Of a stretch of DNA of 32,802 nucleotides, positions 1 through 6,835 are shown in pieces. Positions within the stretch are counted from its first letter, which is position 1; every line of letters starts with the position of its first letter. The notes beneath the pieces are model-generated. The model saw only the letters and a program-made list of their open reading frames with translations, was not told where the DNA came from and made no database searches. This stretch comes from Caryophanales bacterium UBA6769 (lineage in GTDB: Bacteria > Bacillota > Bacilli > Bacillales > UBA6769): the NCBI GenBank assembly GCA_002453275.1, contig DKGN01000110.1, forward strand, positions 1-32,802, given 5' to 3'. The position numbers were made by a program, and so were the translations under genes.

Positions 1-2
1 TT

Positions 3-1295
3 CCATCCGATGGGGAGATTAAGCGCTTTTTAAGAACACAAGGGCGTGAAGAAGATTGGAGCGAACTCGTTGCAGACACAGGAGCAACGTACGACATTGA
101 AGAAGAGATTAATTTGTCAGATTTAGAACCTCTTATTGCAAAACCGTCAAGCCCAGGAAATGTTGTACCCGTAAGTGAAGTGGCAGGTGAACCAATTTAT
201 CAGTCATACATCGGTTCATCAGCAAATCCCGGTTACCGTGATTTTGCCATGGCGGCTGAAATTGTAAAAGGCAAACAGATTTCGGAAGGTGTTTCCTTCG
301 ATATTAACCCAACATCAAGACAAATGCTAACAGACCTTGTACAAGAGAGTCATATTGCAAGTTTGCTACAGGCAGGTGGGCGTCTCCACCAAGCAGGCTG
401 TAACGGATGCATCGGTATGGGGCAAGCACCTGCAACAGGCAGAAACAGCTTACGAACAACCCCTCGTAACTTTCCAGGACGTTCGGGAACGAGAGAGGAT
501 AGCGTTTTTTTATGTAGTCCTGAGACTGCGGCAGCTTCCGCATTAACTGGCGTCATTACTGATCCACGTACGCTTGACATGAAATATCCAAAAATAAAAG
601 AACCGAAAAATCCGACCGTTGATGACAGACTGTTACAAGCACCGCTTCCACAAGAGGAAGCAAAAAAAATAAAGTTAGTTAAAGGACCAAATATCGCATC
701 AATCCCTGATATGGATGCGCTGCAAAATGAATTTGAAGTCCCTATCTTATTAAAGGTTGGCGATAATGTTTCAACAGATGAAATTCTCGCAGGCGGTGCA
801 CGTGTCCTTCCATATCGAAGCAACTTACCTGAAATTAGTAAATTTACGTATGAAATCGTTGATGACACATATTATTCACGAGCAATGGCCACACGTGATG
901 AAGGTGGTCACGCGATCGTTGGCGGTTATAACTATGGCCAAGGATCAAGTCGCGAACATGCCGCCCTCGCTCCTCGATATCTTGGATTAAAAATTGCCAT
1001 CGTAAAAGACTTTGCCCGCATCCATTGGCAAAATTTAATAAATTTTGGAATTTTACCGGTAACATTTGTTCATGAAGGAGATTATGACGAGTTAAAACAA
1101 GGGGATGTCCTTCAATTCTCGAACATTCGGCAAGCAATCCAAGAAGGAAACGAATTGATTGTAACAATTAAGGGAACAGAAGACAGCTTTGTCGTAAAGC
1201 ACTCGTTATCCGAAAGACAAGTCGACATTATGTTAAAAGGTGGTCTCATTAACTTAGTCAAGGATAAACCTGAACCTTTCTTCGTCGAAGTGTAG
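3..1295 (+). CDS. Aconitate hydratase, 3' part (5' end outside window)
   Basis: Interconverts citrate and isocitrate in the TCA cycle; cytoplasmic. The reading frame is open from base 3, so the gene runs in from the left and about 430 C-terminal residues are present. The GCNGCIGMG motif supplies two of the cysteines that hold the 4Fe-4S cluster, and is followed by the conserved NFPGRSG segment. The C-terminal swivel domain shows GDNVSTDEI and YGQGSSREHAA, the latter carrying the substrate-binding Ser-Arg. Spacing and motifs fit the mitochondrial-like or YbhJ-like bacterial aconitases of about 650 residues better than the 900-residue CitB type, so the moonlighting RNA-binding role of CitB should not be assumed. 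A TTG within the window is not the true start. A small CxxC protein gene follows 44 bp downstream, probably co-transcribed. Confidence 0.93.
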   Translation, partial: PSDGEIKRFLRTQGREEDWSELVADTGATYDIEEEINLSDLEPLIAKPSSPGNVVPVSEVAGEPIYQSYIGSSANPGYRDFAMAAEIVKGKQISEGVSFDINPTSRQMLTDLVQESHIASLLQAGGRLHQAGCNGCIGMGQAPATGRNSLRTTPRNFPGRSGTREDSVFLCSPETAAASALTGVITDPRTLDMKYPKIKEPKNPTVDDRLLQAPLPQEEAKKIKLVKGPNIASIPDMDALQNEFEVPILLKVGDNVSTDEILAGGARVLPYRSNLPEISKFTYEIVDDTYYSRAMATRDEGGHAIVGGYNYGQGSSREHAALAPRYLGLKIAIVKDFARIHWQNLINFGILPVTFVHEGDYDELKQGDVLQFSNIRQAIQEGNELIVTIKGTEDSFVVKHSLSERQVDIMLKGGLINLVKDKPEPFFVEV

Positions 1296-1339
1296 TTACT
1301 AAAGGAATAGTTACAAATAAAAAGCTAGGAGGAACACTG

Positions 1340-1519
1340 ATGACAGTCAACCGTGAACATACATGTAAAGCATGTGATGGACTAGGAATGCTTGCAGATG
1401 ATGAAAACTGGAAATACACTTGTTCCGTTTGCGATGGTAAAGGAATATTAATGCCTGGTGAAAACACATCACCATCGACACCCCTTTCCGTCGATGAAAT
1501 GAATCGATACCTTGATTAA
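1340..1519 (+). CDS. Small double CxxC zinc-ribbon-like protein (59 aa)
   Basis: This short gene starts at an ATG preceded by AGGAGG with 7 bp spacing and ends at a TAA just before a strong terminator. The protein carries CKACDGLG and CSVCDGKG, two copies of the CxxCxGxG repeat seen in the zinc-binding domain of DnaJ and in small zinc-ribbon proteins. Two such knuckles could bind one zinc ion. It has no membrane segment or signal peptide. It lies 44 bp downstream of the aconitase gene with no terminator between, so the two are probably one transcript. A role in handling the aconitase protein or its iron-sulfur cluster is only a guess from position. Confidence 0.8.
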   Translation: MTVNREHTCKACDGLGMLADDENWKYTCSVCDGKGILMPGENTSPSTPLSVDEMNRYLD

Positions 1520-1520
1520 A

Positions 1521-1560
1521 ATTTAATGAGGCTGTCCTGAAAAGGACAGCCTCATTAAAT
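1521..1560. terminator. Bidirectional rho-independent terminator
   Basis: A perfect 18-bp inverted repeat with a GAAA loop lies between two convergent genes. The stem ends in AT-rich arms that give U-rich 3' ends in both directions. It closes the aconitase transcript and the DUF421 transcript. Confidence 0.92.
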
Positions 1561-1571
1561 TCAAGCAATAT

Positions 1572-2165
1572 TCATTGTAATCGATCAGGTGGTCGTGTCG
1601 GATCATCGGATTGAATTTCTTTAAATAGATCTTCGCCAGCGGGAGTTTGTGTTTGCTGCATTAAGTGCCCTGTTTGAATTAGGTGAATGAGACGTTGGAT
1701 ATCCTCTTTCGTTGCGAATTGCTTGTTTTGTTTTAACGTATACCCAATTTGTCCATTTGATTCGATCGTTGCATATTGTACATCAGCAATTGCAGTGATC
1801 CCTGCTTGACGTAGCAATGCTTCCAATTGATCGACGGTTAAGCGAAGCTTTTTTAAATTTTTTTCGCTTAGTCTTCCATTTTCTATAACAACAACAGATT
1901 TTCCTGTAATGAAAGATTCCGATTTGTCGAAGCTTAATTCGATTAACTCCGTCACAATTAAGCTCGCAACGAGAATAGCTGCGATAAAAAAGGTTGTCCA
2001 CAGTCCATGTCCTGTAACGGGCTGAATTATTAATGTACCGAGAGAAAACATGATGACCGCTTGAGGAATTGTAAGTTGTGAAATCGACTTCCTGCCGCCA
2101 AGTCGCAACAAAACAGTCGCAACTACAAAAATAAGTAACGTTTTCCAAATTAAATTTAAGTCCAT
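1572..2165 (-). CDS. DUF421 membrane protein (YetF/YrbG-like)
   Basis: A 197-residue membrane protein of the DUF421 family. The N-terminal third is hydrophobic (three likely membrane spans up to about residue 70), with the family hallmark LRLGGRKSISQLT near residues 21-33. A soluble domain follows with VVIENGRLSEKNLKKLRLT, the usual DUF421 signature, and a C-terminal tail rich in polar residues. GGAGA lies 8 bp before the ATG. In sporeformers several paralogues exist; some affect spore or cell-surface properties, but the biochemical function is unknown. It is downstream of the glycosylase gene on the same strand, 136 bp away. Confidence 0.85.
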   Translation of the reverse strand: MDLNLIWKTLLIFVVATVLLRLGGRKSISQLTIPQAVIMFSLGTLIIQPVTGHGLWTTFFIAAILVASLIVTELIELSFDKSESFITGKSVVVIENGRLSEKNLKKLRLTVDQLEALLRQAGITAIADVQYATIESNGQIGYTLKQNKQFATKEDIQRLIHLIQTGHLMQQTQTPAGEDLFKEIQSDDPTRPPDRLQ

Positions 2166-2301
2166 GTTGTCATTCTCCTTATACAGACGACGTTACCTTT
2201 TATTGTCTGTATAGGGCAAAATCATATTCACGAAACATCGTAAAAAACAAAAAATAAGATTCTTTATATCTGTTGTCTCAAAAAGTAAGTATCATTAAGT
2301 G

Positions 2302-2883
2302 TTATCTTGACACAAATGGGTTTCCTGTAACCCAAAAGCGCCATGGGTATTCCTTCGCTTCACCTGTATTATCGATTCCAATCCGTGGTCCTGTCGCAAT
2401 GACTTTTGGCTTGTATCCTTTCGCAATATAAATCGGTTTTTCGTATAATGATCGACCGTAATCCTCCATGCTAATCCCCATCGCCTTCGTTAACTTACCT
2501 GGTCCGCTCGTTAAGTTTTGAAATTTTTCAACTTGCCGGCGCTCATACATTAATTCGATTCCTGTATGAGGCTCAATTGCCCTAATTAACACAGCTTCCG
2601 GATTGTCAATTTCTCCACTTACGACGTTAACGAGCGTATGTGTATGCATTTGATATGTATACGCATGACCCGCTTCTCCGAACATAATTTCAGTCCGCTT
2701 CGTGCGACGATTTCCATAACTATGCGCCGCCCGATCCTTTGGACCTATATATGCTTCTGTTTCAACGATGTAGCCCGAAGTTATGCCTGCCTCTGTTTCT
2801 TTTACGAGCAAGCAGCCAAGTAAACTACGTGCAAGTTCAAGTGTTGGTTGAAAAAATTCCTTTTGTGCTAGTGGCTTCACCAC
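2302..2883 (-). CDS. DNA-3-methyladenine glycosylase (AAG/Mpg family)
   Basis: Removes alkylated purines such as 3-methyladenine from DNA as the first step of base excision repair. The protein has the family motifs ARSLLGCLLV, the catalytic stretch IVETEAYIGPKDRAAHS (active-site Glu within ETEAY), RTKRTEIMFGEAGHAYTYQMH, SGPGKLTKAMGI and GPRIGI. The chosen start is GTG at 2883, preceded by GGAGGG; this gives 193 residues, the normal family size. A longer frame reaching 2958 would overlap the sortase gene and has no good ribosome binding site. It starts 19 bp after the sortase stop and so is probably translated from the sortase transcript. Confidence 0.92.
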   Translation of the reverse strand: MVKPLAQKEFFQPTLELARSLLGCLLVKETEAGITSGYIVETEAYIGPKDRAAHSYGNRRTKRTEIMFGEAGHAYTYQMHTHTLVNVVSGEIDNPEAVLIRAIEPHTGIELMYERRQVEKFQNLTSGPGKLTKAMGISMEDYGRSLYEKPIYIAKGYKPKVIATGPRIGIDNTGEAKEYPWRFWVTGNPFVSR

Positions 2884-2902
2884 GCAGTCCCTCCGATAAA
2901 TG

Positions 2903-3466
2903 CTACTTCTCTTTTGGCTTGGCATAGATAATATAACGGTCAGGTGCACTGCCAACATACGTAAAAGGATAACAAGTCGTCACTGTTAATAATTCTTCAT
3001 CAATATCTGGATTAATGACCGTTCGGTCGTCAGCATCGACGATCTCTGTTTTATCAATAACGTAAGTAAAATCACCATACGGCATCTTCACTTCAAGTTC
3101 GTCTCCGAGTTCTAATTCTCCGAGCCGTCTAAAAACAGTATCACGATGGCCCGATAAGACGACTTGCCCTTGCTGTGAAGGGAAAGCAGTTCCCCCGTAA
3201 TGTCCAACACCCTTTTCTAGGTCGTCTTCATCGACCCCTTCAACTATCGGTAACACCTCGTCCAAGGTCGGTAAAGACAGAATTCCAACCTCTTCGCCAA
3301 TAGCTGGGGAAAATGCGGATATGTCTATCTTCTCATCACTAGTTACCATTTGCTCCGCTCGATGTAATGCTTCATTTTGTTGTTGCTTGGAATCCCAAAT
3401 TTGGTAACCACCGTAAAAAAGAAAACCTAGACCAACGACGAGTGTCAACATTCCGATAATTCGCAT
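2903..3466 (-). CDS. Class D sortase
   Basis: Membrane-bound transpeptidase that cleaves a surface protein at its sorting motif and attaches it to peptidoglycan. One N-terminal membrane anchor (residues about 3-20) is followed by an extracellular sortase fold. The catalytic triad is visible: His in LSGHRDTVF, Cys in TVTTCYPF and Arg in APDRYII. The length (187 aa) and the TLxTCYPF form point to class D, whose characterised Bacillus member accepts LPNTA-like signals. The LPKTA protein encoded immediately upstream on the same strand is the obvious substrate, though a terminator separates the two genes. GGGGTGAT precedes the ATG. Confidence 0.93.
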   Translation of the reverse strand: MRIIGMLTLVVGLGFLFYGGYQIWDSKQQQNEALHRAEQMVTSDEKIDISAFSPAIGEEVGILSLPTLDEVLPIVEGVDEDDLEKGVGHYGGTAFPSQQGQVVLSGHRDTVFRRLGELELGDELEVKMPYGDFTYVIDKTEIVDADDRTVINPDIDEELLTVTTCYPFTYVGSAPDRYIIYAKPKEK

Positions 3467-3542
3467 CTAAATCACCCCTTCATTTCTAGCAAGTTTTTCA
3501 TACATTTATTTTACCAAATAAAGACTGACATAACTAGTAAAC

Positions 3543-3598
3543 AAAAACCCCCTAAAGCAAGACAGACTTTTAGTATTTATCTGTCTCCTTTAAGGGGG
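3543..3598 (-). terminator. Terminator after the LPKTA protein gene
   Basis: A CCCCC/GGGGG-based stem, interrupted internally and containing a second AGACAG/CTGTCT pairing, is followed on the minus strand by a T tract. It lies just downstream of the surface protein gene and upstream of the sortase gene. Confidence 0.85.
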
Positions 3599-3611
3599 CA
3601 TATCAACGTTG

Positions 3612-4565
3612 TTAGCTTATACGATTTTTGCGTCGGTAAACGTACAGTACACCGCCACATAAAACTAGTAGCATTCCTATAGACAACAATGTAAAGTATG
3701 TTGTTGCCGTCTTTGGTAATTTAGCTGAGCTTTTATCATTTCCTTCTACTCTTATTGCATCATTTGTTTGATGACTTGCTCCAATGCCATCGTCGATTAC
3801 AGATGGATTTTTTTGAGGTACTTCTGGCGTCACCGGATCCGTCATGGCGAATGCACGGCCGAATAATCCCACATTATCTTCGTTCCCACGATTAATCTTT
3901 AAATTAGAAATTGTAAAACCGTTCCCGTCGAAATATCCTACAAATCGATGTTCGGAATCATCCTTACTGCTTAGCGGTTTCCAATTATCATAGCTACTCA
4001 GATCAATATCTTTAATTAATTTAAAATACTGACCGCTATTTTGTTCCCTCACTTTATCCAATTGAACAGCATCTTCAATTAAGTACGGATCATCTTCAGT
4101 CCCTGTACCCCCTGCAAAATCTCCTGGACCACTCATTGGTTGAATTTGATCCTGTGTTGACGTACGCTCTCCTTGATGTTCAACAACTTTGTTCGTTAAA
4201 CTCGCATTCTTTGAAACAGGACCAAACACTTCGTCAGTACCTATTCCTGCACCTTCCTGATCCATACCTGCAATCCCATTAAGCAGATTATCTTTTTGAC
4301 TGAGCGGCTCTTGAGCTTCCGCTTCCAGTAAATCAAAAGCAGTATCTTCCCCACCCACATCCTCATGGGCATCACCTTGACCATCAGCATCAACAATTTC
4401 AATTGCACCGTCATTGCCTTGTTGGGCTTGTCCATGCGATCCGCTTAATCCTAACCCGAATGTACTGAAAATGAGCAACATGCACAATAACATAAGAACG
4501 TTTTTTTGAAACATCATTCGTGAACGTCTTCGGATTTGTTGCATCTTATTTTTTCTACTAATCAA
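3612..4565 (-). CDS. LPKTA cell-wall-anchored surface protein with GLUG-like domain
   Basis: Secreted surface protein of 317 residues. A long basic N-terminus and hydrophobic core (about residues 20-40) form the signal peptide. An acidic low-complexity region follows. Around residues 150-235 lies a domain reading GTEDDPYLIEDAVQLDKV and continuing to FDGNGFTISNLKI, the pattern of GLUG-type repeats in beta-helical surface proteins. The C-terminus has the sorting signal: LPKTA, a hydrophobic stretch and a YRRKNR basic tail. The start is TTG, supported by GGGAGG 7 bp upstream. A promoter with a TTAAC direct repeat lies at 4635-4666 on the same strand. The class D sortase downstream is the likely anchoring enzyme. 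The ligand or function of the exposed domain is unknown. Confidence 0.9.
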   Translation of the reverse strand: MISRKNKMQQIRRRSRMMFQKNVLMLLCMLLIFSTFGLGLSGSHGQAQQGNDGAIEIVDADGQGDAHEDVGGEDTAFDLLEAEAQEPLSQKDNLLNGIAGMDQEGAGIGTDEVFGPVSKNASLTNKVVEHQGERTSTQDQIQPMSGPGDFAGGTGTEDDPYLIEDAVQLDKVREQNSGQYFKLIKDIDLSSYDNWKPLSSKDDSEHRFVGYFDGNGFTISNLKINRGNEDNVGLFGRAFAMTDPVTPEVPQKNPSVIDDGIGASHQTNDAIRVEGNDKSSAKLPKTATTYFTLLSIGMLLVLCGGVLYVYRRKNRIS

Positions 4566-4634
4566 TCTTATACCTCCCTTTATTTTTAGATTCTTCTATT
4601 TTGTGTTTTAGAGCCTTGACAGCCTTCGACAATA

Positions 4635-4666
4635 AGCGTAGCAATCGAAGGTTAATTCCAAGTAAA
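4635..4666 (-). promoter_or_regulatory. Predicted regulated promoter of the LPKTA gene (TTWAC direct repeat + -10)
   Basis: Read on the minus strand: TTTACT, 5 bp, TTAACC, 9 bp, TACGCT. The two hexamers are 11 bp apart, one helical turn, and the second sits at a fixed distance from a -10-like TAnnnT. Four other sites in the window share this layout. It resembles PhoP boxes bound by OmpR-type regulators. The assignment is inferred from the pattern. Confidence 0.65.
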
Positions 4667-4684
4667 GTTGTTTTTTAAAATTTC

Positions 4685-4716
4685 TTAACCAATCCTTAAC
4701 CTTCACCACTTAACAT
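4685..4716 (+). promoter_or_regulatory. Predicted regulated promoter of the lipoprotein gene
   Basis: Plus strand: TTAACC, 5 bp, TTAACC, 9 bp, TAACAT. This is a perfect direct repeat with an 11-bp period followed by a -10-like hexamer. Because the -10 element covers the ATG at 4715, that ATG cannot be the translation start; this supports the TTG at 4751. The site is divergent from the LPKTA gene promoter. Confidence 0.7.
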
Positions 4717-4750
4717 GAAAATCAATAAAACTAAGCGAGGATTGATAAAT

Positions 4751-5254
4751 TTGAGAAAAATGTACAAACTTTTGCTGTTCGCTACTTTAACTTTAATTAT
4801 CGTTACACTAGGGGCGTGTTCCGAAAAAACACCAAATTCAGGGAACTCCACTGAAAATGATAATCCCAAAAGTAGCGAAGAAAACGTTAATACCCCGGCA
4901 GACGATGTCGATGAACTATCGGACTACAAAATTGAAAATGTATGGATGGAACCAACTAAAGCTGGCGAAGATGCCAAAGTCTACTTGTCATTGCATAATG
5001 AGAGTGATGAGCAGCTTGATTTGCATGATGCCATGATTATTGGCGTTTCTCATCAGGTTGAATTTCGTCAAGGTGATGAAGGCTATAGCGGGTGGATTAC
5101 AGTTCCCGCTGGAGAGACATTTCAGTTAGCTCCCGGTGAAGTGCATATGGTTCTTAAAAGCATTGAGCAAGATATGAATGCAGGTGACCCATTTACACTA
5201 AGTCTGCATCTTACTCCTCATGGTGATGTAGATGTACAGGGAACTGTGAAGTAA
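4751..5254 (+). CDS. PCuAC-like lipoprotein with altered metal site
   Basis: Exported lipoprotein: a hydrophobic signal segment ends in the lipobox LGAC, then an Asn/Ser/Glu-rich linker. The C-terminal domain follows the PCuAC copper-chaperone pattern: IENVWMEPT, AKVYLSLHNESDEQ, GWITVPAGETFQLAPGEVHM, GDPFTLSLHL and a final VDVQGTVK strand. Family members bind copper through a His/Met set. Here the position usually occupied by His in VExHE reads VEFRQ, and the HxM motif reads HMV, so the classic ligands are not all in place. The start is TTG with AAGCGAGG 10 bp upstream; the next in-frame ATG is at 4760. The gene is driven by a TTAACC repeat promoter and ends at a bidirectional terminator. Copper delivery is unproven. 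Confidence 0.75.
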   Translation: MRKMYKLLLFATLTLIIVTLGACSEKTPNSGNSTENDNPKSSEENVNTPADDVDELSDYKIENVWMEPTKAGEDAKVYLSLHNESDEQLDLHDAMIIGVSHQVEFRQGDEGYSGWITVPAGETFQLAPGEVHMVLKSIEQDMNAGDPFTLSLHLTPHGDVDVQGTVK

Positions 5255-5273
5255 AGCGATTGCTGTGAATAGG

Positions 5274-5310
5274 AAAGTCCCTCTCATTTATCTCATCGAG
5301 AGGGACTTTT
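5274..5310. terminator. Bidirectional terminator
   Basis: AAAGTCCCTCTC pairs with GAGAGGGACTTT around a 12-base loop. It lies between the convergent lipoprotein and DUF4870 genes, with T or A tracts on both sides. Confidence 0.9.
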
Positions 5311-5314
5311 CATA

Positions 5315-5737
5315 TTACTCTTTTAGGTTGTTTAATTGCTTTTCAGCCATATTACCTACGATTGGCAGTTTAAACCATTTCCCTTGATACGCCTTCACCA
5401 TTAACACTATCCACAAAATAAACGCAACAGGACTGATGAGCAGACTAATCGCCCAGCCGATAATCGGAAGGAACGATAGGACAATATTAAGCGCAAACAA
5501 GGCGGCGCTTATAAAAATAGACTGCATAGCGTGAAATCGAACGAAGCGATTTTCCTTTTCCAAAATGATAAAGATAATCCCTGTAACAAATCCTGCTAAA
5601 TAACAAAGTAGCCCAGCTGTATTTTGCTCCAAACCCGTCGTTGTTTTTTCAGATGATGTTTGCTCTGTTTCAGCTAAATTTCCTGATTCTTCTTTAAATA
5701 CCGATTGCTTTTCTTGAGCTGTTTTTTCTGTCTCCAT
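5315..5737 (-). CDS. DUF4870 / Tic20-like membrane protein with acidic N-terminal extension
   Basis: A 140-residue protein. About 40 polar, Glu/Thr/Ser-rich residues precede a DUF4870 domain with three membrane spans: AGLLCYLAGFVTGIIFIILE, the family motif FVRFHAMQSI, a hydrophobic pair around residues 75-115, and the AYQGKWFKLPIVG ending. DUF4870 proteins are related to Tic20-type membrane proteins; their role in bacteria is unclear. A strong AGGAGG precedes the ATG. Its promoter at 5775-5806 has the TTAAC direct repeat shared with the surface protein and kinase genes. A shorter paralogue lacking both the extension and that promoter lies at 25991-26314, near the second kinase locus. Confidence 0.85.
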   Translation of the reverse strand: METEKTAQEKQSVFKEESGNLAETEQTSSEKTTTGLEQNTAGLLCYLAGFVTGIIFIILEKENRFVRFHAMQSIFISAALFALNIVLSFLPIIGWAISLLISPVAFILWIVLMVKAYQGKWFKLPIVGNMAEKQLNNLKE

Positions 5738-5774
5738 TTTTTAAAACCTCCTCATTTTATACTGAATTAAATGG

Positions 5775-5806
5775 AGTATAACAAGTGAACGTTAAATTTA
5801 AGTTAA
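5775..5806 (-). promoter_or_regulatory. Predicted regulated promoter of the DUF4870 gene
   Basis: Minus strand: TTAACT, 5 bp, TTAACG, 9 bp, TATACT. It has the same direct-repeat period and -10 distance as the other four sites. The -10 element lies about 40 bp before the ATG at 5737. Confidence 0.7.
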
Positions 5807-5859
5807 GATTCGTTTTTATAAGGAATATCAATAAACTGCGCGGTAGCTTAAAAGTAAAG

Positions 5860-6065
5860 GTAAGCGTGAACCGCTCCGAAAATCTTTGCGCTTTGGATTT
5901 AAGCCAGCCCAGAGTCAACTGCCTACACTCCAATCAAGGGAAAGTTGATTGGAGTGTAGGCACGAGTCCGAAGAACACTGAAGAAGCTGAGGCCGTGCTC
6001 GCGAAAAGCGACTGGCGGGAACGGAAATCAACAGATCACGTACCGCACAGTCCCGTTCGACTAAG
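5860..6065. repeat. Probable intergenic repeat element with an 18-bp hairpin
   Basis: This is the main content of the 405-base gap between the DUF4870 start and the regulator stop. It is GC-richer than its surroundings. Bases 5920-5937 and 5945-5962 form a perfect 18-bp inverted repeat with a 7-base loop. The right part contains GCTGAGGCCGTGCTCGCG and GGGAACGGAAATCAAC, which resemble a family of dispersed intergenic elements I recall from Bacillus genomes. No second copy was seen in this window. A 99-codon frame crosses it but looks like chance. Confidence 0.5.
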
Positions 6066-6090
6066 GAGCGACCTTACTTTTTAATTTCAA

Positions 6091-6116
6091 AATAAAAAAC
6101 CCGCCAATTGGCGAGT
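6091..6116 (-). terminator. Terminator of the first regulator-kinase operon
   Basis: On the minus strand, CTCGCC-AATT-GGCGGG forms a short stem followed by TTTTTTATTTT. It lies 27 bases past the regulator stop codon. Confidence 0.8.
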
Positions 6117-6142
6117 GGAAAGAGTTCTTTTGTAACGCTCGA

Positions 6143-6835
6143 TTATGCAATGAATGTATACCCGAAGCCCCGGACGGTTTGGATGTATTGTGGGTTAGTC
6201 GAATCAATTTCTAATTTTCGCCGAAGATTGCTAATATGGACTTTAATCGTTTGAACGTCACCCACCGATTCAAAGCCCCATACGTGATCGTAAAGCTGTT
6301 CGGCACTCCATACTTGATTCGGCCGTTTTGCTAAAAGAATAAGTAATTGCATTTCTTTTGTGGAGAGGGACGCTTCCTTGCCACGGACAAAGCATTTATA
6401 ATTGTCCAAGTGGATTTCTAAATTTCCGTACTTCAGTACATTAGTATTTGCTGCTTTCTTCATTTTCTTGTCATAGCGGCGAAGGTTTGCCCGAATTCTT
6501 GCTTCCATTTCAGCAAAGTCAAATGGCTTTGTAATATAGTCATCACCACCGAGTTCAAAGCACTTTAGCTTATCCGTCACATCGCGCCGCCCGCTAATAA
6601 ACAAGATAGGAACATCTAAGGTTTCCCGAATTTGTTGACACACTTCAAACCCGTCCATACCTGGCATTTCTATATCTAACAAGATAATGTCTGGTTGTTC
6701 CGAATGAACAGTCTCCAATGCTTCATCCCCATTTGCGGCCGTAATCACTGTAAAATTTCTATTTTCTAAATACACTTGAATCAGCCCTCTAATCCCTGCT
6801 TCATCCTCAACGAGAAGTATTTTCTCTTTTGCCAT
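6143..6835 (-). CDS. OmpR/PhoB-family response regulator (copy A)
   Basis: DNA-binding response regulator of 230 residues. The receiver domain starts KILLVEDEAGIRGL (acidic pocket), has the phospho-acceptor Asp in ILLDIEMPGMDGF, and the Lys of ITKPFDF. The C-terminal winged helix shows LSTKEMQLLILLA, VHISNLRRKLE and the terminal RGFGYTFIA. The start is the ATG at 6835 with GGGGGAG upstream; a longer frame to 6928 only extends into the kinase gene. It overlaps the 3' end of the kinase reading frame by 29 bases. It is closely similar throughout to the regulator at 21007-21705. Its partner kinase is broken, so it may be unphosphorylated or may receive phosphate from the intact paralogous kinase. 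Confidence 0.93.
   Translation of the reverse strand: MAKEKILLVEDEAGIRGLIQVYLENRNFTVITAANGDEALETVHSEQPDIILLDIEMPGMDGFEVCQQIRETLDVPILFISGRRDVTDKLKCFELGGDDYITKPFDFAEMEARIRANLRRYDKKMKKAANTNVLKYGNLEIHLDNYKCFVRGKEASLSTKEMQLLILLAKRPNQVWSAEQLYDHVWGFESVGDVQTIKVHISNLRRKLEIDSTNPQYIQTVRGFGYTFIA

Noticed and set aside
350..868. Long minus-strand frame within the aconitase gene
   Set aside because: It is antisense to conserved aconitase motifs, with no ribosome binding site and no protein-like features.
4715..4717. ATG as start of the lipoprotein gene
   Set aside because: It lies inside the predicted -10 element and has no ribosome binding site; the TTG at 4751 has one at good spacing.
5785..6084. 99-codon open frame across the intergenic element
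   Set aside because: It runs through an 18-bp perfect hairpin and the operator of the opposite gene, has no ribosome binding site, and its protein has no recognisable or balanced composition.
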